From Candidatus Iainarchaeum sp. (GTDB taxonomy: Archaea > B1Sed10-29 > WALL01 > JAGHAM01), in assembly GCA_021161465.1 (NCBI GenBank), contig JAGHAM010000019.1, positions 1 through 39,014 on the forward strand: a stretch of 39,014 nucleotides of DNA, read 5' to 3'. The position numbers and the translations under genes are program-made. The first letter of the stretch is position 1, and each line of letters opens with the position of its first letter. The notes under the pieces are model-generated. The model searched no databases. It had not been told where the DNA came from and was given only the letters and a program-made list of their open reading frames with translations. This document shows positions 8,366-17,756 of the stretch, in pieces.

Positions 8366-8608
8366 ATGAAATCCATTATGGAAGCAACAATTAGAATTGG
8401 AATAACTCTGGTTGGTTTCCTTTTTCTCCTAGCTGTAGCTGTTTTTGTAACCAAGCCAGATGGTGCTGCTGTCGTTACAGCAAGGGCCATTTCAAACCTT
8501 GGGCCAGGAAACCTTTATGGTTTGCTATTTTCTTTGGTTTTGCTGGCATTGGTTGCTACTTTTGTTATGGGATGGAGAATGCACGAAGAAGCAAGAAAGT
8601 CTGCATAA
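8366..8608 (+). CDS. Small two-helix membrane protein, unknown
   Basis: The 80-residue protein has two hydrophobic segments (IRIGITLVGFLFLLAVAVFV and LYGLLFSLVLLALVATFVM) separated by about 25 polar residues with GPGN, and a short charged tail (RMHEEARKSA). I start at the ATG at 8366 because TTTTTATACT (8333-8342) lies about 26 bases upstream, predicting a leaderless message. The frame is open further upstream but contains the promoter. No family is recognised. Confidence 0.6.
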   Translation: MKSIMEATIRIGITLVGFLFLLAVAVFVTKPDGAAVVTARAISNLGPGNLYGLLFSLVLLALVATFVMGWRMHEEARKSA

Positions 8609-8631
8609 GTTTGTAGTTAGCACTTATAGTC

Positions 8632-9219
8632 CTATTTGACGGGTAGTTCTTTACCCTTCCAGACGACCTCATAGTATCTTTTTAAGAACTCTGTGTGTGG
8701 GTGGTCATGTAGCATGTCTATCATCATTTCAGTTTGATGTCGGTATCTCTCTTTCCTTTCTTCATCCCATTTCTGCATTGATGTAATATTGCTTATCCTA
8801 TCCAGTATCCTTATAGTCTTTTCATCCTCTTTCAGATGTTTTAGAGTATCAAGCAGGTTGGCTCCTTCTGGAACTGTGAGCCTGTGGACACCCTCAGCAA
8901 CTTCTTTCCCAAATTCCTCCTCAAGTTCTTCCTTTGTAATATCTGTGTCCTCAAGGGTATCATGCAGAAGTGCCTTACACACCAGCTCTTCTGTTGGCTT
9001 TTCGGTTATCCGTGCAGCATTGTAAGCTATTGGGAAAAGGTGGTTGTTTGGGTAGCTTAGGTGACCATCCCTGAATTGGCCTGCATGAGCTCTCTCCGCA
9101 AGCTGGATGGCTTTTTTCACTTTCTCCGTGTACAAGCCTTTCTCTTTAAGAAATTTTGTGAGGGGTTTCTTTCTGATTGCTATCCTCAAAGGATACCCGG
9201 GCTCTTCCATAATGTTCAT
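8632..9219 (-). CDS. Stand-alone HD-domain hydrolase of the RelA/SpoT (ppGpp hydrolase) type
   Basis: The 195-residue protein matches the hydrolase domain of RelA/SpoT and the small alarmone hydrolases. Visible are AERAHAGQFRDG (residues 41-52), the metal His60 in HLFP, the HD pair H86-D87 in ALLHDTLEDTDIT with the acidic ED at 90-91, and D140 in LDRISNIT. These are the manganese ligands and the ED pair used to remove pyrophosphate from (p)ppGpp. No synthetase, TGS or ACT domain is attached. The substrate in an archaeon is uncertain; (p)ppGpp, a related magic-spot nucleotide or NADPH are all possible. A TATA-like CCTTAAAC about 26 bases upstream suggests a leaderless start at 9219. Confidence 0.75.
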   Translation of the reverse strand: MNIMEEPGYPLRIAIRKKPLTKFLKEKGLYTEKVKKAIQLAERAHAGQFRDGHLSYPNNHLFPIAYNAARITEKPTEELVCKALLHDTLEDTDITKEELEEEFGKEVAEGVHRLTVPEGANLLDTLKHLKEDEKTIRILDRISNITSMQKWDEERKERYRHQTEMMIDMLHDHPHTEFLKRYYEVVWKGKELPVK

Positions 9220-9308
9220 TATTGTGACTGAGCTTGTTTAAGGCTTTTGCTGACGTAGACCATATGTTTTTAATAGTGATGTGCCTTATTGATTGACTAG
9301 GTGGTAAA

Positions 9309-9725
9309 ATGGATGGGAAGCATATATTATCTATTGTACTAATAATAATAGCTCTTGCTTTGGTCATTGGTACATTTCTACTCCAGTACAAGAGTTTCAA
9401 TGACTCTAATAATTTTGGGCGGGAGATGGCTGAAGGGTCAACCCCAAAGAGCATTAAGACCTGGTGTTCTTTCCACAATATTTCGTTAACAAACTTTGAC
9501 CATATCCCAACAAGTGCAAGGGATGCAGCCAGCTGGGTAGATGTTGAGTTTAACGGAAAAAAAGTAAGCCCGTGTAAATACTTAATGACTGATTCGTCTG
9601 ATATATTCCAACCTGCTGAGGTAGAAAGAATGGAAGACTTCTGCCGGGTAAAAGGCACTGTGGAAAAACCAGAGATGGCTCTCTTTGTGAACGACAGCTA
9701 CTGTGTTTTCGTTGAACATAGCTAA
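9309..9725 (+). CDS. Membrane-anchored extracytoplasmic cysteine-containing protein, unknown
   Basis: This 138-residue protein has one N-terminal hydrophobic segment (ILSIVLIIIALALVIGTFLL) and a soluble domain with four cysteines (TWCSFHN, SPCKYL, DFCRVKG, SYCVFVE). That even number on a probably external domain suggests two disulfides. No family is recognised. The ATG at 9309 has AGGTGG five bases upstream and a T-rich TATA-like stretch near 9265-9273. It is divergent from the HD hydrolase and alone in its direction. It could be a signal-anchored lineage-specific surface protein; that is inference. Confidence 0.6.
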   Translation: MDGKHILSIVLIIIALALVIGTFLLQYKSFNDSNNFGREMAEGSTPKSIKTWCSFHNISLTNFDHIPTSARDAASWVDVEFNGKKVSPCKYLMTDSSDIFQPAEVERMEDFCRVKGTVEKPEMALFVNDSYCVFVEHS

Positions 9726-9913
9726 CAGGTCAAAGAGGCTCTGGCGCGTATAAGCAATGCCCCTTATTGTTCCTCTCAAGAGGGGTGTTCTGATGGAACC
9801 TTGTGTGTGGAACATAAGTGTGTGGAATCAAGGGACATCCACTACATGAGCCAGTAAACAGGTAAATGTATTGATACCCAAACCAAAACAGTCATCTAGA
9901 GAACTAGAGAAAT

Positions 9914-9929
9914 AACTTACGACTAAGTT
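9914..9929 (-). terminator. Hairpin after RNase P RNA
   Basis: AACTTA (9914-9919) and TAAGTT (9924-9929) form a 6-bp stem with a 4-base loop, four bases beyond the 3' end of the RNase P RNA on the minus strand, followed by ATTTCTC. The rest of the 9726-9912 stretch shows nothing I can assign. Confidence 0.4.
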
Positions 9930-9932
9930 TTA

Positions 9933-10217
9933 GGATAGTGGGCCGTAGTCTGCCTTTTGTTTTAGGTGGCATTTGACTAAGCGGCGTATGCGCCTTGCAC
10001 GGTTGGGCCTGCGGGCACGTTTCATTCCCTCAAACACCAGCTCGGTTGACTTCATTGCTTTTCCCCGTGGGCAAAGCCAGGGGAACGGCGAGTGAAGGAT
10101 TACGTTTCTGCTCCCGCATGGGGGCTCGCGCCCCAACATGGCCTACTAAACGCCCGTGGGCAGAACTTCCTCAGTTCGGACCCCGAAGGGGAACCGTTAG
10201 CCACTCACCCACTATCC
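9933..10217 (-). ncRNA. rnpB: RNase P RNA, type A
   Basis: This is the catalytic RNA that trims tRNA 5' ends. The outermost helix P1 is a perfect 10-bp pair between the RNA 5' end (GGATAGTGGG, from 10217) and 3' end (CCCACTATCC, to 9933). Conserved regions read in order on the minus strand: GAGGAAGTTCTGCCC (CR-I), GCAGAAACG, GAGGGAATGAAACG (CR-IV) and ACAAAAGGCAGACTAC (CR-V). TCTGCC in CR-I pairs with GGCAGA in CR-V to make P4. The length of about 285 bases suits an archaeal type-A RNA. A TATA-like CTTAAAAAC lies about 26 bases upstream. Open reading frames across this segment are shadows. Confidence 0.92.
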
Positions 10218-10262
10218 ATCTAATGTTTGGAAAAACAGAGTTTTTAAGTCTTTTGCAGAAAT

Positions 10263-10844
10263 TCATAGGATGCCAAAGTAAAATAGTGCAACCATGGCAT
10301 TTGCGGTTAGGTGCACGAAAATGCCTGGAACTATGTTTTTGTTCTCCCAGATGAAGAAGCCCCCTATCAGCAGGCCATAAAGGAAGGGAGTCACCCTCTC
10401 AGTGTGCATCATGGCGAAGGCGAACGCACTCATCAATACTATTATAACAACCCCTACGCCTTTCTTGTTGTTTTGGAGCATTCCTTCCAGGGTCCAACTG
10501 TTTCTGAAGTTGAGCAGGCCACTTATTATCCAACCCCTGTAAATTATCTCTTCCCCAACGACGAACACAAAAAGCGAGAACAAGAAGAATTGTGGAATAT
10601 TGTAGGTTACAAGGCCGTATTCATGGGTAAACATATGCAGAACCAGAGCAAGTGCTGCAGAACTTGCGACAGGTATCAATACGGTTTTTATTGGTTCCTC
10701 AAAGGATAGATTGAAGTTAAACAGCCATCTTTTTATCAGGTCTTTTTCCTCGGGCTTTATCTTCTCGGATCTCATGAGTATGTAAGCAAGTGGGTAAATA
10801 ACGAGAAAAGCGAACCATAGACTACCCAATACCAAGAGCTCCAT
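10263..10844 (-). CDS. CPBP-family intramembrane metalloprotease
   Basis: This 193-residue polytopic protein belongs to the CAAX/bacteriocin-processing (CPBP, Abi) family of membrane-embedded glutamate-type proteases. Its three catalytic motifs are present: EEIIYRG (Glu98-Glu99), FAMMHTE and FVHLTANA. These place the catalytic Glu pair and metal His residues within the membrane. The substrate is unknown; prenyl-protein processing or peptide clearance are family roles. I start at the ATG at 10844, because a T/A-rich box (TTTTTTAAAGG) centred about 10867 makes this a leaderless start. A TTG 15 bases upstream is the alternative. Confidence 0.85.
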   Translation of the reverse strand: MELLVLGSLWFAFLVIYPLAYILMRSEKIKPEEKDLIKRWLFNFNLSFEEPIKTVLIPVASSAALALVLHMFTHEYGLVTYNIPQFFLFSLFVFVVGEEIIYRGWIISGLLNFRNSWTLEGMLQNNKKGVGVVIIVLMSAFAFAMMHTERVTPFLYGLLIGGFFIWENKNIVPGIFVHLTANAMVALFYFGIL

Positions 10845-10908
10845 ACTGATAATTCTCAAAACCCTTTAAAAAAGCTTTCGCTCGTGCAAAGCTCACACTA
10901 GCTATACA

Positions 10909-10930
10909 AAACCTTCTAGAAAAAAGGTTT
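10909..10930 (-). terminator. rRNA operon terminator candidate
   Basis: AAACCTT (10909-10915) and AAGGTTT (10924-10930) form a 7-bp stem. Read on the minus strand, a run of six T lies within it (10925-10920), directly after the 23S processing stem. Oligo-T runs end archaeal transcripts. Confidence 0.5.
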
Positions 10931-10962
10931 GACGTTGTGTTGCATTTAAGGTAGGTCTAGAG
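10931..10962 (-). other. 23S processing stem, 3' arm, with bulge-helix-bulge
   Basis: The arms flank 23S. The outer 14-bp helix pairs GACGTTGTGTTGCA (14031-14018) with its exact complement (10944-10931). A 4-bp central helix GAGG:CCTT follows, then 3-base bulges TCA and AAA, and an inner 11-bp helix TAGGTCTAGAG:CTCTAGACCTA (14010-14000 with 10962-10952). This is a textbook BHB for the splicing endonuclease. Predicted cuts are between 14012 and 14011 and between 10946 and 10945. Confidence 0.85.
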
Positions 10963-13993
<3,031 letters not shown>

Positions 13994-13999
13994 GCGAAG

Positions 14000-14031
14000 C
14001 TCTAGACCTATGACCTCTGCAACACAACGTC
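14000..14031 (-). other. 23S processing stem, 5' arm
   Basis: This arm pairs with 10931-10962 to form the BHB that releases pre-23S RNA. The helix order from outside is 14 bp, then 4 bp (GAGG, 14017-14014), a bulge TCA (14013-14011) and 11 bp. Confidence 0.85.
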
Positions 14032-14123
14032 ATTGCGCTCCGGAGCACGACGGCGCGCTCGTTGTTCATATCACGATTTTGCTCGCGATACTCATACAAT
14101 AAAAATGAATGGACCCACTGGGA

Positions 14124-14170
14124 TTCCCCGTCCGCAGCTGCGAACCTGGTCGGAATTACTTCCGCATTTA
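14124..14170 (-). other. Second tRNA-Ala intron, in the T loop
   Basis: A 47-base insertion separates TTCAAA from T-CCCAG of the T arm. The join is ambiguous by a few bases (about 57/58 to 60/61); 59/60 matches an intron site known in some Thermoproteales. It contains a hairpin CGGAA-GTAA-TTCCG and the self-complementary GTTCGCAGCTGCGGAC. I could not build a strict BHB from the flanking exons. TTC:GAA pairing beside the T stem allows only a relaxed motif. Confidence 0.75.
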
Positions 14171-14192
14171 TTTGAACCCAGGACCTCTCGCG

Positions 14193-14312
14193 CTCTTGAA
14201 CCGTGCGCTTGAGCGAAGCGAAACGCACAAAGCGTTAACCGATTTTGCGGCCACACCTGGTGCTCTCACGCGTAGCGTGAGACACCTAAAGCGTTAACCG
14301 ATTTTGCGGTTA
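14193..14312 (-). other. Canonical tRNA-Ala intron at 37/38
   Basis: The BHB is complete: anticodon stem CTCGC:GCGAG, central helix CTTG:CAAG, bulges CAT (5') and AGC (3'), outer helix AACCG:CGGTT. Cuts between the second and third bulge bases leave A37 and C38 and remove 120 bases. The intron holds two strong hairpins, one near CTCACGC-TAC-GCGTGAG and one GTGCGTTT...AAGCGCAC. Confidence 0.88.
14229..14309. repeat. 22-base direct repeat inside the tRNA-Ala intron
   Basis: A 22-base sequence (AAAGCGTTAACC followed by GATTTTGCGG) occurs exactly at 14229-14250 and 14288-14309, 59 bases apart. The 37 bases between are mostly a hairpin. The two flanks outside the repeat differ, so it is not a simple duplication of the whole intron. 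Confidence 0.9.
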
Positions 14313-14350
14313 TGCAAGGCGAGCGCTCTTCCAGCTGAGCTATGGGCCCA

Positions 14351-14389
14351 TCCTAACAGACCTGTATATTTCGATTTCTTAGGGTTTTG
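14351..14389 (-). other. 16S processing stem, 3' arm
   Basis: CCCTAAGAA (14384-14376) and ATACAGGTCT (14367-14358) pair with TTCTTAGGG and AGGCCTGTAT upstream of 16S (about 16566-16558 and 16584-16575). This makes 9-bp and 10-bp helices around 16S. The middle (TAAGAGAAA against ATCGAAAT) does not give a strict BHB, unlike the 23S stem. Confidence 0.65.
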
Positions 14390-14678
14390 TAAAGGAGGTG
14401 ATCTAACCGCAGGTTCCCCTACGGTTACCTTGTTACGACTTAACCCTCCTCACAAGGCTCGGATTCGAATTAGCCCAAAGGACTAAACCTCATCCAGGCC
14501 TCACTCGGATGGTTTGACGGGCAGTGTGTGCAAGGAGAAGGGACGTATTCACCGCGCGATAATGACACGCGATTACTAGGGATTCCATCTTCATGAGGGT
14601 GAGTTCCAACCCTCAATCCGAACTACGCAACGGTTTATGGGTTTGGCTTCTCCTTTCGGAGTCGCATCCTATTGTCCG

Positions 14679-15296
14679 TTACATTGTAGGCCGCGTGTAG
14701 CCCAGGAAATTCGGAGCCTCAGCCGTCCTGAAAATCTTCCTACTCGGATGCCATTTAGGATGACACAAAAAAATCATGCTGAGAAAGCACTTAACGTCGT
14801 TTTGCCTATATAAGCTTACGACATGTGAGCCATCCTTCCTATTGTGGCGTCTCGGCTTCAGGTGCATGCTCTGAAGCGAGTTGTAGACAAAGTTGATGAT
14901 ATCATAGGATTCCATCTCAAGACGGATCCTTAGATACCTACCCTTATCTAATTCTAGCCACCCCTCTGCATCGAAGAGACCACCAAGGAAAAAAACTTGC
15001 TTACTATCTGCAACTATTGGTGCAGATTGAAAAGTTTTGTTTCCTCGTTTTATGCCATATCCAACTGTTAAATCTTCCACCAGCTTTTTAGACCTCACAG
15101 CACATTTCCATACATTCGCACTGCGATCAAAAAATACTGACGGTTTATATCCTAAGGATTGGAACGATGTATACAGAAATTTAGCAAAAGGCTTAGTTGC
15201 TGTGAAAGCAAGGACGCGATTTGCATTTCTTTCTACATGTCCATCTCCAAGGATGTAACCAGCTAGATATGCTTTTCTCTCTTCTGCATAGGGCAG
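14679..15296 (-). CDS. LAGLIDADG homing endonuclease in the 16S intron
   Basis: The frame encodes a two-motif LAGLIDADG enzyme of about 205 residues: LAGYILGDG (residues 11-19, catalytic Asp18) and LGGLFDAEG (residues 104-112, catalytic Glu111). Both acidic residues are intact, so it may be active against intron-less 16S genes. No ATG, GTG or TTG precedes the first motif. The first standard start (GTG at 15098) would delete it. I propose CTG at 15296, which has GGTGGGGG six bases upstream. The frame is open from 15362. On linear pre-rRNA it runs through the 3' splice site and stops in the second exon at 14679. In the circular excised intron it would stop five codons past the join. Confidence 0.8.
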   Translation of the reverse strand: MPYAEERKAYLAGYILGDGHVERNANRVLAFTATKPFAKFLYTSFQSLGYKPSVFFDRSANVWKCAVRSKKLVEDLTVGYGIKRGNKTFQSAPIVADSKQVFFLGGLFDAEGWLELDKGRYLRIRLEMESYDIINFVYNSLQSMHLKPRRHNRKDGSHVVSLYRQNDVKCFLSMIFLCHPKWHPSRKIFRTAEAPNFLGYTRPTM

Positions 15297-15383
15297 ATTT
15301 AACCCCCACCAAAAATTACTGATGGAAAGTTTAAATCTGTTTTCAATAGGGGTTTCCGAGATTCATCAGATTTTCGCGGACGT
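14718..15383 (-). other. Archaeal BHB intron in 16S rRNA at the E. coli 1205 position
   Basis: The exons join as GGTCAGTAT|GCTCCGAA, matching the usual archaeal GGTCAGTATGCCCCGAA. The BHB has outer helix CGTCC:GGACG, central helix CAGT:GCTG, and bulges ATA and AGG cut between bases two and three. These give exactly the boundaries 15384|15383 and 14718|14717. The helix continues inward with GAAAATCT:AGATTTTC. Position 1205 is a known intron site in Thermoproteales 16S genes. The length of 666 is a multiple of three. Confidence 0.9.
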
Positions 15384-15479
15384 ATACTGACCTACCGTCG
15401 CCCGCTCCTTCCTCTGGTTTATCACCAGCAGTCCCCCTAGAGTGCACCTCCTCAAACAAGAAGGTTAGCAACTAGGAGC

Positions 15480-15512
<33 letters not shown>

Positions 15513-16181
15513 ACCTCACGGCACGAGCTGACGGTGGCCATGCACTACCTCTCAGCGTGTCAGGTAAGCCCTTCGGACTGACCATCATTCTGCTGTCTTC
15601 CCTGGTGAGTTGTCCGGCGTTGAATCCAATTAAACCGCAGCCTCCACCCCTTGTGGTACTCCCCCGCCAATTCCTTTAAGTTTCAACCTTGCGGTCGTAC
15701 TTCCCAGGCGGCTGGCTTAACAGTTTCCCTCCGGCACAGCATAACCTCGTGGGTTATGCCACACCAAGCCAGCATAATTTACTGCCAGGACTACCCGGGT
15801 CTCTAATCCGGTTTGCTCCCCTGGCCTTCGTCCCTCACCGTCGGGTACGTTCTAGTTGGACGCCTTCGCCACCGGCGGTCCTCCTGGGATTATAAGATTT
15901 TACCCCTACCCCAGGAATACCTCCAACCTCTCCCGTCCCCAAGCCCAAAGGTCTCCCTAGCACTTCCAGACGATTAAATCGCCGGATTTCACCAGGGACT
16001 CTTCAGGCAGGCTACGGACGCTTTAAGCCCAATATACGCGAACACCACTCGAGCTGCTCGTGTTACCGCGGCGGCTGGCACGAGTCTTACCCAGCCCTTA
16101 TTCATGGAGCTTTTTACACTCCACAAAAGACTCCGTGAGGAGTCACTTGGAGTCCCCTTATCACGCTTTCGCGCATTGTAA

Positions 16182-16212
<31 letters not shown>

Positions 16213-16528
16213 ATGGTCCTTGTCTCAGTACCATTCTCCGGGCTCTTGCTCTCACAACCCGTATGGATCTTAGGCTTGGTGAGCCATTACCTCACCAACA
16301 ACCTAATCCACCGCAGACTCATCCTGGAGCGCCCGAAGGCTTTCAAAAATGGGACGTTCCAGTGCCCATTTTCTATAGGATATTAGCCTCAGTTTCCCGA
16401 GATTATCCCCTACTCCAGGGTAGATTATCCACGTGTTACTGAGCCGTACGCCGAGTGCCGAAGCACTTTGACTTGCATGGCTTAGTCGAACTCCAAAAGC
16501 GGTATTCTCCAGCAGGATCAACTGGAAT

Positions 16529-16740
16529 TTTATTGGCGGGTCCACTTTTACATGGTCCCTAAGAATTTCTCTTAATACAGGCCTGCATCGGACCTGAATG
16601 TTTGCGATGCAAACAGTGCTCAGGTCTTCATGACATCACTTAATGATGAGCATAACTAATGATTGTCTTATCCATCGAACTTGCTTACCTACCCAAGTAA
16701 GCAAATCCATCATAGAAGGCGTCTTTTCTCCTTCTCCGCC
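16529..16740 (-). other. rRNA operon 5' leader with hairpins
   Basis: About 210 bases separate the predicted transcript start from 16S. Besides the 16S processing arm it has a long hairpin (GACCTGA 16591-16597 with TCAGGTC 16620-16626, inner GTTTGC:GCAAAC). A second has an 8-bp stem, TTGCTTAC (16681-16688) with GTAAGCAA (16697-16704). No gene is seen. Confidence 0.65.
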
Positions 16741-16760
16741 CAATAATTTTGTAGAAATCT

Positions 16761-16776
16761 CTTTATAAACGTTTCG
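16761..16776 (-). promoter_or_regulatory. rRNA operon promoter (BRE + TATA)
   Basis: Minus-strand CGAAACGTTTATAAAG (16776-16761) combines a purine-rich TFB-recognition element with a strong TATA box. The predicted transcript start is near 16740. It is the best-matching promoter in the window, as expected for rRNA. Confidence 0.7.
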
Positions 16777-16903
16777 GTGCGCGCTCAGAGGTTTGCCTGC
16801 CCAGATGGGATTATAAAGAACAAGCTGCTAGATAATTGGCAGGGAAATGCTTTTTAAAACCATTGGTGTATAGAATAACATATAGGTAGTAGAGGAGTTG
16901 TGT

Positions 16904-17404
16904 ATGGGCGATATCGATAAAAAACCATGGAGAAGAAGGAACCCATTCTTTGATTTGTTTTCGGAGTTTGATAACTTCGATTCATTTTGGGACAATCTGG
17001 CAAAATCCTTAAATGACACCAATCTACAGCCGGGGAAGCCCTTGGTTTATGGCTTCTCCATGAGTGTGGGCCCTAACGGAAGACCAGAAGTTAGAGAGTT
17101 TGGAAACATAAAACCATCTGAGGAGAAGATAAACGTGGAGGATACTAGGGAGCCATTGGTTGATGTTATCGAAAGGGACGATGAGATTGATGTCTTAGCT
17201 GAGCTTCCGGGTGTCAATAAGGAGGATATAAATATCGAAGCCAGTGAAAACAATGTGTCGATTTCAGTTCCAGGTGAGTTTTACAGGCTAATTGAGTTAC
17301 CTTCTAGAGTTAACCCAAAAGAGGTTAACGCTAAATATAAAAATGGTGTTCTAACAGTCACATTAGCAAAAACTAAAGGCAAACCAAACGTCGAAATAAA
17401 GTGA
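16904..17404 (+). CDS. hsp20: Small heat shock protein, Hsp20/alpha-crystallin family
   Basis: This ATP-independent chaperone holds unfolding proteins in large oligomers. In its 166 residues, an aromatic, asparagine/aspartate-rich N-terminal region (FFDLFSEFDNFDSFWDN) is followed by the alpha-crystallin domain from about residue 80 (PLVDVIERDDEIDVLAELPGVNKEDINIE). The conserved A-x-x-x-NGVL type ending is seen as YKNGVLTVTLAKTKGKPNVEIK. I start at the ATG at 16904, with AGAGGAG six bases upstream, not at an upstream TTG. A TATA-like TTTTTAAAACC lies near 16856. It is divergent from the rRNA operon and four bases before a small membrane protein gene. Confidence 0.93.
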   Translation: MGDIDKKPWRRRNPFFDLFSEFDNFDSFWDNLAKSLNDTNLQPGKPLVYGFSMSVGPNGRPEVREFGNIKPSEEKINVEDTREPLVDVIERDDEIDVLAELPGVNKEDINIEASENNVSISVPGEFYRLIELPSRVNPKEVNAKYKNGVLTVTLAKTKGKPNVEIK

Positions 17405-17408
17405 GTGA

Positions 17409-17630
17409 ATGAGCTACGGAGACACGCTCACCAAAAGGATGCTTGCTGGGCAGGTGTCCGGAAGACAAAAGACACCCCAACCTCAAACAAAAAGACAGAG
17501 CCATAGAATGGAGATGCCTTTTTTGTACGCTTTGTTCTTTATGGTTGCGTTCTACTTCCTAACCAAAGACTTGGCTGTTTCTATAATTATTCCACTGGCG
17601 ATGTGGTTGTTCTTAAAATATAAGGGGTGA
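17409..17630 (+). CDS. Small two-helix membrane protein downstream of hsp20
   Basis: The 73-residue protein has a basic, glutamine-rich cytoplasmic-looking N terminus (residues 1-34) and two closely spaced hydrophobic helices (FLYALFFMVAFYFLT and LAVSIIIPLAMWLFL) with a lysine tail. The family is not recognised. It starts four bases after hsp20, so it is very probably co-transcribed with it. A role in membrane stress is only a guess. The 126 bases after it hold no feature I can support. Confidence 0.65.
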   Translation: MSYGDTLTKRMLAGQVSGRQKTPQPQTKRQSHRMEMPFLYALFFMVAFYFLTKDLAVSIIIPLAMWLFLKYKG

Positions 17631-17756
17631 TTTAGTGCTATTGTGTCCTTTCAAATAAATCTCTTGAATAACTCTTTAAATAACCCACTCTTATTTTTTG
17701 CTGGCGGTGTTCGTGAACCATTGTATTATCGGTTTGATCCTTATGCTCTTTTTGTT

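Larger units (their letters stand above)
14110..14349 (-). tRNA. tRNA-Ala (UGC) in the 16S-23S spacer, split by two insertions
   Basis: Joining three exons (14349-14313, 14192-14171, 14123-14110) gives a regular 73-base tRNA. The acceptor is GGGCCCA:TGGGTCC with the G3:U70 pair that marks alanine tRNAs, the discriminator is A73 and no CCA is encoded. The D arm is GCTC:GAGC, the anticodon stem CTCGC:GCGAG with loop CTTGCAC and anticodon TGC. The T stem is CTGGG:CCCAG with loop TTCAAAT. The gene is 240 bases long because of a 120-base insertion after A37 and a 47-base insertion in the T loop. Its place between 16S and 23S is usual for archaea. Confidence 0.93.

Noticed and set aside
9726-9912. 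Possible C/D-box RNA near TGATGGA at 9793
   Set aside because: No convincing D box or terminal stem; only a 5-bp hairpin (CCTCT:AGAGG) is visible.
9930-10354. Frames of 69 and 119 residues
   Set aside because: They overlap RNase P RNA and the CPBP gene; compositions are arbitrary, and the RNA helices and motifs explain the sequence.
14718-15383. Group I or group II self-splicing intron
   Set aside because: The boundaries form a BHB and restore the rRNA consensus exactly; no group I core or group II domain V/VI pattern was seen.
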